Assembly: GCA_003665825.1 (NCBI GenBank)
Contig: QPFY01000001.1
Location: forward strand, 923,001 to 987,000
Reading direction: 5' to 3'
DNA length: 64,000 nucleotides
From: Microbotryum silenes-acaulis
Lineage: Eukaryota; Basidiomycota; Microbotryomycetes; Microbotryales; Microbotryaceae
How positions within the stretch are numbered: the stretch's first letter is position 1; each line of letters begins with the position of its first letter. Both the position numbers and the translations under genes were made by a program. The notes under the pieces were generated by a model. It ran no database searches, was not told where the DNA came from, and saw nothing but the letters and a program-made list of their open reading frames with translations. Positions 11,083-22,393 of the stretch are shown here, piece by piece.

Positions 11083-13391
11083 ATGCCTTCCAAGACTACC
11101 GTCACCAACTGGGTCAGTCGTGGTCACCTGTCGCCCCATCACCGCCGGGCACGAGACCCGAGACCGATTTCGGGGCTCCTTGCTGCCGGCTCGCGACCCT
11201 CGCGACGGCTCGCTCTCGCCCCGTTCGTGTAGTTCATGCTTACTGACACACCTATCTACTCTTCAACCGCCTTCTACAGTGCTACGGTATTGCTGCCTGC
11301 ACCGCCATGATCCTGTACGGCGTGAGTCATGCCCTTCTGCCCCTAAATTTAGGCGCTGGAAATGTCCCTTGGCGCCGTGAGCGAGCATTTAAGAGTGGCT
11401 GATGTTCACCTTCTTGAACCTATCTCGTGGTTGTCCACCCCCTTATCCTACAGTACGATGCATCCACTTTCAATGCTGTCCAGGGCTCGAAGCATTGGGT
11501 CGCCTACTTCAACAAGCCTACGCCTTCTCAAATCGGGTATGTCGCACGTTACTCGACCCATTCGGGGGCAAAGCGAAAGTCTCGACGCCGAACCTTCAGC
11601 TAACTACTGTTGAAATTATCCCGACGTGTCATTTTTTATCTGCAGAACGATCAACAGTGTCTACGTTGTTGGTGAGTGCTATAGCAGCATTGAGTCATTA
11701 TCTTGTACGAGGGAAGCCTGCTAACTACCAGCCCCATGTGCCCTTTCCATCCATCAGGTAACATCGTGTCCGGGTGAGTTTCACCCCGCTCGGCCCGTGC
11801 CACTTGCCACCAGTGCCCATGCTCACCCTCTTCGACTTCTTACTGCATAGTTTCTTCGCCGCTCCCTGGGTCTCGTCACGTTATGGTCGCCGTGTCCCCA
11901 TCATGCTTGGTGCCTTGCTGGTCATCGTTGCCACCTTCGTGCAAACTTTCGCTCCCCGTGGTCACCTCAACGTAAGTTTGCCCGGCGCCAAACCCGAAGT
12001 CGGAACCGACTTTCGAACTGCGCTCCTGCCGAGACAGGCTCGCTAATCTTCCCTCTCCCTTCCACCACTCCCGCCTTAGGCCTTCCTCGGTGGACGCTTC
12101 ATCGTCGGTCTCGGTCAAGGTCTGGCTCTCCCCAACGGCCCCGTCTACGTTTCGGAAGTGACTCGCCCTCACGTCCGTGGCCGCCTCCTCGGTTTCTGGC
12201 AACTCTTCTACTCGGTCGGCGCGTTCATGGCTTTCTGGATCAACTACGCGACCTCCAAGCACACTGCCAAACTCGGCGAATGGGACTGGAAACTGGTCCT
12301 CATTTTCCAGCTCGTCTGCCCCGTCATCCTCTTGATCACCATGCCTCTCGTCTGCGAGAGTCCCCGTTGGTTGGTCGAGAAGGGTCGCGTTGACGATGCC
12401 CGCAGGGCCCTTCGCCGTATCCGTGACACCGAGGAAGAGATCGAGTCCGAGCTTCTTGAGATCCGCGAGGCGCTCGAGTTCGAGCAGAACGAACTCAAGA
12501 GTACCGGTTTCTATTCGGCTTACAAGCTCCTGTGGACCGACAAGTCGCTCCGCCGCCGATTCATCTTCGCCCTCATCATTAACGCCGGACAACAGCTTAC
12601 TGGACAGGGCTCGCTCGTTTCTTACTCGACCGCTGTGTACAAGAAGGTCTTTACCAACCTCTCGACCGTCGCCCTCATCAACGCCCTCAACGCCACCTTC
12701 GGTATTGTCTTCACTTTGACCGCTGTCTTCTTCATCGAACGACTCGGTCGCAAGGGTCTGCTTACCATCGGTGCCATCGGTCAAGCTCTCTGCATGCTCA
12801 TTGTCGCCGTTGTCGGTAGCGAAACCCCCTTCATTGGCGCCAAGCACGACAGCAAGACGCTCCCCGTCGGCGTCTCGATCGTCTTCCTCCTCTTCTTGTT
12901 CATCTTCTTCTGTGAGTTTCTCTCTACCTGACTAGTAGCTTACCTGGTAACTTTGAAACTGATGCTCTGCGGCTTTCCTGTCCCGTATTTCAGACAAGCC
13001 ATCCTGGGGAGCCACCGTCTGGATTTGGACCTCCGAAGTCTTCTCGTTCAACGTTCGCATCTACGCTGTCGGCGCCGCCACGCAAACCCAGAACGTCGCC
13101 AACATCATCTTGAATCAGTTCTTCCCGCAATTCCTCGCCAAGGCAGGTTTCCGAGCCTTCTACCTCTTCGCCGGTATCAACGTCGGATTAGCCATCTTCT
13201 GCATCTTCGTGCTGCCCGAGACCAGGGGGGTCAAGCTCGAGGAGATGGATGTCATCTTCGGCGGCAAGAACCACGTCGACGGTGGCGCCGACATGATGGC
13301 CGGCCAATCGACCTACTCTGCCGAGAAGCCGGGTGTCGAGCACCACGAAAACGATCTGACTTCGGAAGAGCTCGCCAAGCGTACGGTTTGA
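11083..13391 (+). CDS. MFS sugar transporter (12-TM, sugar porter family)
   Basis: 515-residue proton-coupled or facilitative sugar permease of the plasma membrane. Eight exons close in phase: 11083-11112, 11280-11321, 11454-11536, 11646-11671, 11758-11773, 11851-11971, 12080-12911, 12994-13391. Family signatures: YGYDASTFN in TM1, GRRVPIMLG after TM2, RPHVRGRLLG between TM4 and TM5, SPRWLVEKGR before the central loop, QQLTGQGSLVSYS in TM7, ERLGRKGL and PETRGVKLEEMD after TM12. The N-terminus is short and starts at the first ATG downstream of a pyrimidine-rich leader. Five small exons, including one of 16 nt, encode the first two membrane segments. The TM7 motif differs from the usual hexose-carrier QQxxGxN pattern. 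Substrate cannot be told; lactose/galactose-permease-like and hexose carriers are both possible. Confidence 0.92.
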
Positions 13392-14424
13392 TTCGGATCT
13401 TCTCGTCTCCATCAGTGATATGACCCCAGGTGGCTCAGAATTTTTAGGGATTTTCAAAAGGCAGCTCTTCCCCCACGTTCACTATATTATACGGTTATTT
13501 GTTTATCGTCTAGGTGTAATATGTCATATGCATTATGCAAGTTTTCGTACCTGCCTCTCAAAACGCCTGAGCATTCCAGTGACCGCCAGCTCGTAACGAC
13601 TAGAGCACCTTTAGGCGCCGTGCTCAACCTCATTTCTTACTACGTCGTGGGCCTACCTCTGGGAATGGCTTTGACGTTCGCCGGACCGAAGATGGGCTTG
13701 AAGGGTTTGCGGCCACTCAGTCGCCATCATCGACGGCGTAGAGGGTCAGCTAGGGTTTGCTCGGCAAATCGTCCCGGAGTAGGTATGGGCTGCGAAGGGG
13801 CTCTGAGGAAGTGACTTGCCATCGATCTTGCCGACGAGGGAAAGTAGCGCGCTGCTCAGGTTCGTCTCCCGAGAGAGAAGGGCGTCTGCAACGACCTCTA
13901 AGCGTAACCGAGGCAGTCGTGGCCCTGTTTGACCGTCATCGAGGGAGGTATGAGGTGTGTAGGTGCAAGGCGCAAGGTGCAAGATGCAGGTGCAGAAGAC
14001 GAAGAACCGAGGGTGGTTGAGAAGGCCGCGCTGCCCACTAGCTCGCTCCGAGTCGAAAAGCAAACGAGGGCAAGTCCAGCAAAAGGTCGTTCGAGCTCAG
14101 AGTAGTGCGAGAAGATGCATCATAATATTTCAAATTGTACCGTAAAATAGCCTGTACCCCATATTCATTATTTCTGCTCTCAATCTTAGTCTGGTCAAGG
14201 CTGCGGCCTCCTTTCGGAAGACCGCAGTGGGGAACTTGAGCGTCAACGATCTAGGCAGCGAGAACCCGCCAATTTTCTGATGAACAATGGTTCGACGTAC
14301 ATGTAATAAAAATATCTTTTCTTCTTTCAATATGACTTTCTATTTGGGTGCCACCCTACTTGCATGACAGCCTCGAGCTCTCGCGTGAAGCCGGCCCCGC
14401 AACCCGGCTCCGCGGCGGACTCGG

Positions 14425-14757
14425 AGTTCGGGGTCGTCCCAACTCGGACAAAGCTGCTGGAGCGACAACCGCTGTATCGATCGCGGCGATCTCAACTCTG
14501 GGGTGATCCCTGGAGCTCAACCTACTTGCTGAGACTTGACCGAGCTTGATCGACAAGGTATTCGGTCTTTCCGAGGGGTGGATCGTGGGCTTCGATGTGG
14601 GGTGCACGGTCCCTTGTCCGTTCAGATCTTCGGCGCGCTCGGCCGCTCTCGGCCGCACTCAGCAGAGGTGGAGAAGATCGGAAGCTTGAACTCACAGCGT
14701 GGCGTCATATCGATGAGATGACTCATTCTGCCACGCACGCCCCGCACCCAAGTCAGC
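14425..14757 (-). repeat. Diverged dispersed repeat, copy B (inverted to copy A)
   Basis: Minus-strand counterpart of 9118-9450, sharing the same ordered blocks such as GATCGATACA and CCAGCAGCTTTG. The two copies bracket the sugar transporter. Divergence indicates an old event. Confidence 0.65.
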
Positions 14758-14804
14758 GAACACCTTGAGCTTGATGCCTCTCTCTCTCTTTCTTTCCTTC
14801 TCGT

Positions 14805-14911
14805 CAACGCGCTCTGCACTTTTCGCACCACTTAATCTTGCCAACATCGCCCCCCTTTTCAGGAGGATACGAAACGGTGGCCTTTGTGGTGTGGTAGAGT
14901 CTGTCGTTCGA
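14805..14911 (+). repeat. Direct repeat, first copy (about 107 bp)
   Basis: Nearly the same as 15288-15395. Shared blocks include CGCCCCCCTTTTCAGGAGGAT, GAAACGGT and TGTGGTAGAGTCTGTCGTTC. It follows repeat copy B without a gap, so both may be parts of one decayed element. It ends in GTTCGATC, resembling a pol III B box. Confidence 0.75.
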
Positions 14912-15287
14912 TCATCCCCCCTTCCCACCCCCTCTACCTGTGAGTTGATGCCTGAAGCGACTCGAGCGAGCTTGTTTGTGCCTCGAGCGGTGATGCTGAC
15001 TCGATCGTGGCGACCTCCCCCTCACCTCTTCACCCCCCCTCATTTCAACCTCATTCGACACTCCTCTCCCCTCACCTCACCTCTCACCTCACCTGACCCT
15101 CGTTTCACCCCACCTTGATTCCACCTTGACCTTGACCTTGACCTTGACCTCACCTCACCGGATCCCACCGGATCCCATCCCACCCTGCATCTCGTTCACC
15201 TCGTCTTATCGTCGTCGTCTCTCCTCACTCGTCTTTGACCCCTCCCAAATTGCCTTCCCCAGCCTCCCTCCCCCTCCTTCCTTCCCT

Positions 15288-15395
15288 CGTCGACACGCTC
15301 TACACTTTGTGCACCACTTGATCTTGCCGACATCGCCCCCCTTTTCAGGAGGATATGAAACGGTTGCCTTTGTAATGTGGTAGAGTCTGTCGTTC
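15288..15395 (+). repeat. Direct repeat, second copy (about 107 bp)
   Basis: Second copy of 14805-14911, about 483 bp downstream, with a few substitutions (for example GAGGATATG versus GAGGATACG). It ends GTTCGATCCCTCCC. The spacer between copies is low-complexity C/T-rich DNA. Confidence 0.75.
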
Positions 15396-17294
15396 GATCC
15401 CTCCCACCGTCAAAAGTGTGAGTAACCACCTAGCTAGCGATCGTGTTCATGTGGCGTATGGTCGGACTGGCTCGTCTCGGGTTCACCCGTCTCGCCTCCA
15501 TCTTTCACCACACCACCTCCATCATCTTATCCCACACCGCCTCTCCCCTCTCCCCTCTCACTGCGATCTCTCGCTTCCCACCTCGCCACTGCCTCCGACC
15601 TTACCGTCTGTCACGGCGTCACGGCTTGCCATCAGCCTAACCACTCGTCGACGAGTGTTGAATGGCGCCTACGGCATGTCACTAAGGTTGTTCCCGGTCC
15701 ACAAGACCGCTTGCATTTGATCGTACCCCGTGAGTCTTTGCTTTGACCCTTGATCGATCGATGGATCGATCGTGCTCGCCGGCCCTTGACGAGGGGCGAG
15801 GCGGGGCTGACGATTCGATCCTCGATTCCTCGCCTACTACACTCTCCACACAGTAGCCTCCACTGCGTCACCGAGTCGACCGATCTCACTGCTCGGATCG
15901 AAGGAGGTTCACGATACCCTTAACATCAGTGAGTATGTACCCTAATCCTATGGTACCAGGTAGCTTACTTCTAGTGTACGCATCAACCTCCACTGGCAGC
16001 TGCACACGGTCTTCAAGCCATCTCCACCTCGGTCGACAAGGTCCCCTTTGCTCTTCTGTTGCTTCCGAATTGGTTTCACCTCGGAACTCTTACGCTGGCG
16101 GTGCTCAGGCGACTTGTCCTTGTTTAGCCTAGCCAGATCCAACTCCTACATTGATCCACCCTCGTGAACCCTTTTCTCGTTTCCCTAGTGGTCCCCTTCG
16201 TGTTTTGTAGTTTTTGAACCACGGATTTGAAATTCGAATGGTGGACTAAAACGGCGTAGTAGTAGAGTGGCAGTCCAACGTTGCGAGCGAGTGACGTCTG
16301 CAGGCTCCTTCGAGTCGATCGGAGCCTCGGAGGGTCGAACTTCCGAGTGCCGACAGTAGGTACTAGTGCGGACGGACGACTGATAGACCTCGGTGAGTAG
16401 GTTGTAGATGCAGCTTAGAAGGCTAGGAGGCGCGGAAACGACCTATCGGGCAGGTCTGGCACGTGGGATCATCGCCTTGCGGCGTCACAGCTGGGCCAGG
16501 AGTGGAGTGGGCGGCGCCAGCGCGAGGCACAGCCGTCGGCGTTCGCTTGCCGCAGACCTCCGTGGACGACAAAGGGGAAGCATACGTGCCAAGCGGTGTC
16601 TCACAGGGTCAGCTACCTAGGTAGCTATTTAGTGCCTGCTTACATCTCCAACTAGAGACAAGAGATGTGGAGTTTTTGAACTACACAGCCCGGGGGGTCT
16701 ACCTTCCGGTATGCCCTGCAGTGGAAATGCCGGAGATCAACGTTGGAATTACTGGGTCACGCCGTCGAACGTAAAACCTCAGGCCGAGGCCCTCAGGTGA
16801 CACAAAAGCATTGAATCCAGTTACGCTCAGTCGGATCCCCTCTTCAACTCCCAATCTCCCAACTGACACTTGTAGACTCACGAAAGTTGTTTCGACCATC
16901 TTGCCGACCACCGCGAACCCGAAGTTTTGTGACGCTTGTCAGCGCCACGGGTCGGTTCGCAGAGCAGTTGGTGGGGGCGCGGGGCCAGCGCGGATTCCGT
17001 GTCAAGTTTGGCCACATGCCCAACCATAGTGAGCTACAGGAGAATCCCGGAGAGGATCGTACTTCACTGCCCCCCGACCAACCCCCCCACAAGGTCGGTC
17101 TACCCCTGCACCCTACTCTGTCAGCTGGCAGGTGCTGTTTCTGGTTGCGCGAAGGATGCTTGCTACTAACATCATCGGGACGGCCGTCCTCGTTGACGTC
17201 GACTCCGTCGTGGTCGTTCGTTTAGATCGCAAGGCATGAACGCACACTGAACGAAAAGCCGCGTTCCCACCTCGGGAAAACGTGTTCAAAGAGC

Positions 17295-18543
17295 ATGTCG
17301 TCCCATGGTGTCAACCTTCCAACCGAACTCATACAGCGCATCTTGCTACGCTCGTTGCCGGAGCCGTCGTGGTCGTCGTTCCAGGAGACGTCCACCACCT
17401 TGCGCTCGGTCGCGCTCGTCGCTCGAGTTTGGACCGACTGGGCTCAAACCGAACTGCATCGACATGTCGTCTTGCGTGACGAAACCACCACGAATCTTTG
17501 GCTGGAGTCTTATTTGACCGAGCGCACCAAGTCGGAAGCTCGAACAAGATTCGTACAGACGTTGCGGATAGGAGGTGGGACGTCGATGAGGACCCCTCCC
17601 CACCGATTTGACGAGGTCCTCGCGAGATGTGGCGCGCAGTTGCAAGAGCTCTGGTTGGCCGCTTTGAAAGACGTGGATCTCAGACAAATTTCAGGTCTTT
17701 CCAGTACGTATATGACCTACACCGTGATGTCTTAGGGTGCTGACCTGGCTTGCGTCCGTCGGGACAGATCTCCGAACACTCGACTGCGTCGACTTGACGC
17801 TCGGTTTTCCCGCCCATCTCATCGACTTCCAATTTCCCATCGTGAAACCCTCACTACAACGACTCGAAACCCTCATCATTAAAGACGTTGATATCGCCTC
17901 ATCGACCCACGCGATCATGTTCCAAGACCACAACTTTCCCCGCCTCGAGGTGCTCTACGTCGACTCGGCCGAAGTCCTGGCGCAGATCTTCGACGAGTTG
18001 AATCCGGACCTCTACCCCGACGAAAACGATGATGCCATTTTCCCGCGACTACGGATGCTTTCTCCCGCTTCGGATCTGCGCGTCCCTTTCATCTACCCGA
18101 ACGGTTTATTGTTTCTGAACCTCGAGGGTAAGTTCTTCAAAGACCACGACTGGGGCGATGATTTCCCTTCTGTCCCAACCACGATCCGCTACCTCCGCTT
18201 CGACCGTTCCGTCGACGTCGAAGACATAGTCGACTTCCTTCAACTCGTCTCTTTAACGAACCTCGAAACCATCTTCCTCCCTATTGGATGCCAAGACCCC
18301 GTTGAAAAAGACCGGTTCCCTCAGCCTCTTTCGAAACAATGGTTCGACTCGCGCGGCGTGAGGATCGAATACGAGATCGATATCTACGACGACTCGTTGG
18401 CGCTGCAGGATGATTCGCAGCCTTGGAGTTTCTTGAGGAGGGTCGAATGGGTCAAGGCTCGACATCCCCGAAAAGAGTTGAGGTCTCCTACGTCGAGCCA
18501 AGGCCATCGAAGACAAAGGAGTGACGGGGGGGAGGTAATATAG
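17295..18543 (+). CDS. F-box-like / leucine-rich-repeat protein
   Basis: 394 residues from two exons, 17295-17703 and 17768-18543, joined in phase by a 64-nt intron. The N-terminus (LPTELIQRILL, then SVALVARVWTDWAQTEL) has the look of a fungal F-box: a Pro-Leu start, hydrophobic helices and a tryptophan. Leucine-spaced segments follow (LQELWLAAL, LRTLDCVDLTL, LQRLETLIIKDV, LEVLYVDSA), resembling irregular LRRs. Such proteins usually act as substrate adaptors of SCF ubiquitin ligases, but no target is evident. The start ATG is the first in frame; a second upstream exon cannot be excluded. It converges tail-to-tail with the zinc-finger gene, 123 bp apart. Confidence 0.75.
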
Positions 18544-18666
18544 TAGTGATAATAATGCAACACGTTTTGAAACGAAAAGGTTCCACACCTACAACAGCAA
18601 AACGTATTATGATCACGTCGAAGAAAGATAGGAGAGCAGTGAAAAGATAACGCCGTCTGAGCCCTC

Positions 18667-21588
18667 CTAAAAGTTGGGCATCCACCCCGGAGGCAAGTCG
18701 GCTGCGAGCGCTTTGGCGCGTTCAGTCGTGAGCTTCTCAATCTTGGTCTTGCACGCCTCGTCTTTGAGATATAAAGGGATAGGCTCGAACCTCAAACTCG
18801 CGTTTGCAGCCGATGCCGTTGCTGTAAAACGTGGATTTGACGCATAGTCCGTGAACAAAGCCGTATGATCGACGGAATCGATGTCGTCGAAAATGGAAGG
18901 CTGGTTGTTCTTCATCGCGGCGGCGGTTTCCTCCCTTCTAGTCGCGCTCTTGGCAGAGGTCGGCATGACGTCCTCGAACCATCCTTCACCTCCTCCACGC
19001 TTGACTCCACCAGGTAAGGACCTCAACCATGCTCTTCCTCGCGCAATTCGAACCAACACGTCCCGATTCGCCGATTCTCGATCGTCGAGGAGTCCGAAAC
19101 CACCGATGAGACTACGGAAGGGATCAGCTTGCTTCATGGCTTCTTCCGTTTTGTGTTGCAAGAAGGACAAGGTCCTCGAAAGGATCAAAAGCGGGAACGA
19201 GCTGAGGTGCTTGAGATCGGCGAGTAAGCGTCCTTCGGGTGAGAAAGGAGAGGGTTCGGAAGGGGCGATGAGCGCTCGGATCGCTTGGAGGAAATTGATT
19301 GTTGGCGCCGGTTCCTGTTGCGCATCTCGCCATGCGATCGCGTTCTGTGCGTTCCAAACTTTGTCGCGAGAGGGGAGGTTGCTGTCGAGTTCCGAAAAAG
19401 GGAGTAGAGGTGCGCAGGAGAAGCTCGTGGCGGTTTCGAGGTCGCAGAGGAAGCAGATGAAGGTTACGCGACGACGCGTCTCGAGCTCGACCCACGTCTT
19501 CCAAGCTTCGTCCAACTCGTGGCCCATCGCGGTCGCGCTCACGAGTGGAAGAACGGTCCGCCGAATGTGCGTTGGAAGGTTGAGCTCGCGGACCATCAGG
19601 ATGAGAGCCGAGTGGAAGGTGTTGGCGAGCAACCTTTGCTCTTGATCTCGATGGAAGAGGCCGAGCAACTGGTAGAGCAGAAGTGACTGCAAAAACGTGA
19701 AACGGCTCTCCTCCGTCGCATCGGCTTTGTTGAAGGAGCGCACGATAAAGGTGCGCTTCTCGACGAGCATTTCGTCAGAGAAGCCTTGCCCATCGGAAGC
19801 GTAAGCGGCACCAACGACGGTCAAGGCAAAGGTCACCGCCACGGGCGCCTCAGAGAGCTTGGTCGTTCCCGCGTGGAGCACGGGGACCGTCGGCAGGAAG
19901 TCGTCGGCGGCTTTCGCAGCAAATTGCGACAGTCGAGCGATTGGGGGCACGTTCCACGGTTGAAGGTACGCGAGACAGAACTTATGGGCAGGGACGTAGA
20001 ACTGGAGGTCGCGGTCGGTGTGCGGTACGGGCTGCTCCATCTTGTTGAGGTCCCACAGGCCCGGCTCGTGGTAGAAACCTAGGTCGAGCGCCGTAATACC
20101 TCCCACGCCACCCTTATTGAAGTAGTCGGCCAAACCTTGCGCCTCGGGTGAGAACTCGATGCTATTCAGCGGATCGATCGGTACACCACCATACTCCCAT
20201 CCTATCGCTCCAACCAAAGCGCCTGAAGAGTCGTTCGCTTCGGCCGATTCGGTCGTCGTCATCGACTTGTCGTCGAGCCAACTCGGTGTCGTGACCAGCG
20301 CGGTCGCCAGGGGCTGTTGTTGCGACTCGGCACACGACTTGCTCTGTTGCATGAAGTCGATCGGCTGGGAGAAATATCCACTCGGGGAGGCGCCGTGATG
20401 GGGCGGCGGTGAGCGCAGTAGGTCCTCGAGTACCTCCGAGGCGAGGATTTCGTCCTGGGTGAAGGGCGAGGCGCGGAAGAAGCCAGGCGCCAGGGTCTGG
20501 TTCGCTGAGGCCGATTGAGTTGGGTTGAGGTACATGCTCGAGAGTGCTGAAGCCGCCATAGCGGCAGTCGGTTGCGGCGGACCGAATAAGGGGATGTGGA
20601 CGTGGGGCTGGGTGAAGCTTGAACTCGAGCTCGCTGGAGTCGACATCAAGGGCGTCTGCGGGGACGTCGCCGAGGAACCGGATGATGTACCGCAGGAGGA
20701 TAAGGGAGATAGATCGGACGATGACATGCCGAACGGTGTGGCTGTAGTCGAGAGAGACGACGAGCGCGACGAGGTCGACACGCTCGGTGGAGCATAGTCG
20801 GCGAAGGCGACATCGCCTGTGTACTTTATCCCGGCCAAGTCGGCATGTCTCGTCGGTGCTGGTGCTGTGACCGCGACCGTGATCGGCGACGGAGTTTCGA
20901 TTGGGGATCCGGACGTCGACGTCACGGGACGTTCCGAAGAAGAGTTCGCTGCCGACTTGTGGGCATTGTGGGTGCTCTGGAGGACGGACTTGTTGAGCTG
21001 GCGGCGAGCTCGCTTTTTCGGGGGAGGAGTCGGATCATCCGCAGCGCCGCCACCTTCGCCGAGATCGTTCGGGTCAGCGCCATGCTCGAGTTGTTTGATG
21101 ACGGTACAGGTCGTCTTGTGTCGCTTGAGGATGTCACTGTGGACAAGATGGAAAAAACGCGAGCGTGAGTCGACTGCGGGCACACGCGCTAACGAGACAA
21201 GATCAAGCTGTAGCCAAGCCGCGGATTAATGCTCCAAGACTCGGCGGCGGCTATTACAGAGCTCGAGCGGAACTTACGATCGAGCGAACGAGGTGTCGCA
21301 TGCGTCGCACAGGAACGGCCTTGCTCCTTCGTGAGCCAAGCGGGCATGTCGATTCACATATTCCCGCCTGGAGAAGGTCTTATCGCACTATCGAGGAGAT
21401 GAAGGGTGTGTAAGCTTTCGAGTTGACGCCCCGAGCGAGCCAGGCGAGGGCTCGATGCATGCTGCCAGGTCCACCGAATCCCGCGCACACCGCGGCCAAT
21501 CATTGCGCACAGCTTCATGGTTCTGGCAACTCACATCGGGACATGCAAATATCTTGTTGTCGCCATCTCGTGCGCTCGTCGATGGCAT
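18667..21588 (-). CDS. C2H2 zinc-finger transcription factor with fungal-specific domain
   Basis: 877 residues from three exons: 21588-21535, 21387-21278, 21136-18667. Two fingers occupy residues 16-65. Finger 1 is CPDC...H32...H37. Finger 2 is CDAC...H61...C65, a C2HC variant, followed by KQLEHGADPND. Introns cut between Cys18-19 and inside finger 2. A Ser/Thr-rich stretch follows, then a region from about residue 380 with the layout of the fungal-specific transcription factor domain (FLQSLLLYQLLGLF, TRRRVTFICFLCDLETATSF). Nuclear DNA-binding regulator; targets unknown. The long third-exon frame opens upstream without a usable ATG; the two short exons supply one and complete both fingers, which supports the chain. 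Divergent from NDC1, with 805 bp between start codons. Confidence 0.88.
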
Positions 21589-22393
21589 GGTGCACCGGGA
21601 TGGTCGTCGTCGGCCGCGGTGACTGGCGCGCCGGAGTCGGAACTGCCAATGAGTGGAGGCAGGCGCGAGGCGCGAGGCGTGCGGCGGGACGGCGTCGGTG
21701 GGCTCAACTGCTTGAAGTAGGATCGATCGAGGTTCCGAGTCCAACGAGTGAGTGAGTTCAGTTAGTCCAACGGATCGAGTGAGCGCAGATCCAGACGCGG
21801 GGTGGACGGCAGCTGTGGGCACAGGGGCAACACAGTGGGGAGGGCGAGCGTGAGAGAGCGACTGCGCTCGCACCCACCGCCGTCAAGTGGAGGTCATGAG
21901 CTCCAACAGGCTCCAGCAGGCTCCAGCAGGCTCCAGCGATCCAGCGATCCAGCGCTCGAGCTCAGCAGGACAGCTCAGGACGCGCGTGACCCCGGCAGGG
22001 CAGGGCCACGCGCCACTGCAATACCTCGACAGCCCAATCATTTTCAGCACATCTATTTCTCATGGTCATTCTTTCCCTGGCATCGTGTGACGTTGTAGAA
22101 AGTATCCTAACCCCACTCTAAACCTCCTGAAAAATGCGGGTACGGTTGATTTGACCCAAAAATTGTGGGATTTACCCCAGTGACTCGCGCGCTTGACATC
22201 TCGCTCCGAGCGGCTCGTACTGACACGACGTAGGTCAACGCAGGCCAACGCAGGCCAACGCAGGCCAACGTAGGCTGACGTGGGTAGACGTGGGTCAACG
22301 TTGTGGTGCACTCGGCGCTCAGCTTGAGCTCGATCTTGCACGCTCGCTTTCCACCGCCCGTCCCCTCCCACCTCGGTTGGGCATCTGCGCAGG
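21589..22393. promoter_or_regulatory. Divergent promoter region with two short tandem repeats
   Basis: Separates the start codons of the zinc-finger factor (-) and NDC1 (+). It contains a CAGGCTCCAG repeat followed by GATCCAGC units (about 21899-21955), and a roughly 10-bp CAACGCAGGC repeat (about 22230-22305). No coding frame is convincing. TATA-like elements were not identified. Confidence 0.5.
22230..22305. repeat. Short tandem repeat, about 10-bp unit (CAACGCAGGC)
   Basis: Roughly seven imperfect copies of CAACGCAGGC, drifting to GACGTGGGT at the end, about 90 bp upstream of the NDC1 ATG. Confidence 0.8.

Larger units (their letters stand above)
13392..17294. other. Intergenic, repeat-rich region
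   Basis: 3.9 kb without a supported gene. It contains repeat copy B (14425-14757), a pair of about 107-bp direct repeats (14805-14911 and 15288-15395), a CCTTGACCTTGACC tandem stretch near 15120-15160 and long CT-rich tracts. The frames at 13521-13814 and 15418-15720 show no family motif. The final 300 bases should include the promoter of the F-box-like gene. Confidence 0.5.

Noticed and set aside
11876..12847. 323-residue minus-strand frame opposite the sugar transporter
   Set aside because: Mirror of a real, conserved transporter exon; the acidic composition is the expected antisense of its codon usage.
15330..15410. tRNA gene suggested by GTGGTAGAG...GTTCGATCC
   Set aside because: The distance between A-box-like and B-box-like parts is too short and no cloverleaf can be drawn; kept only as a repeat feature.
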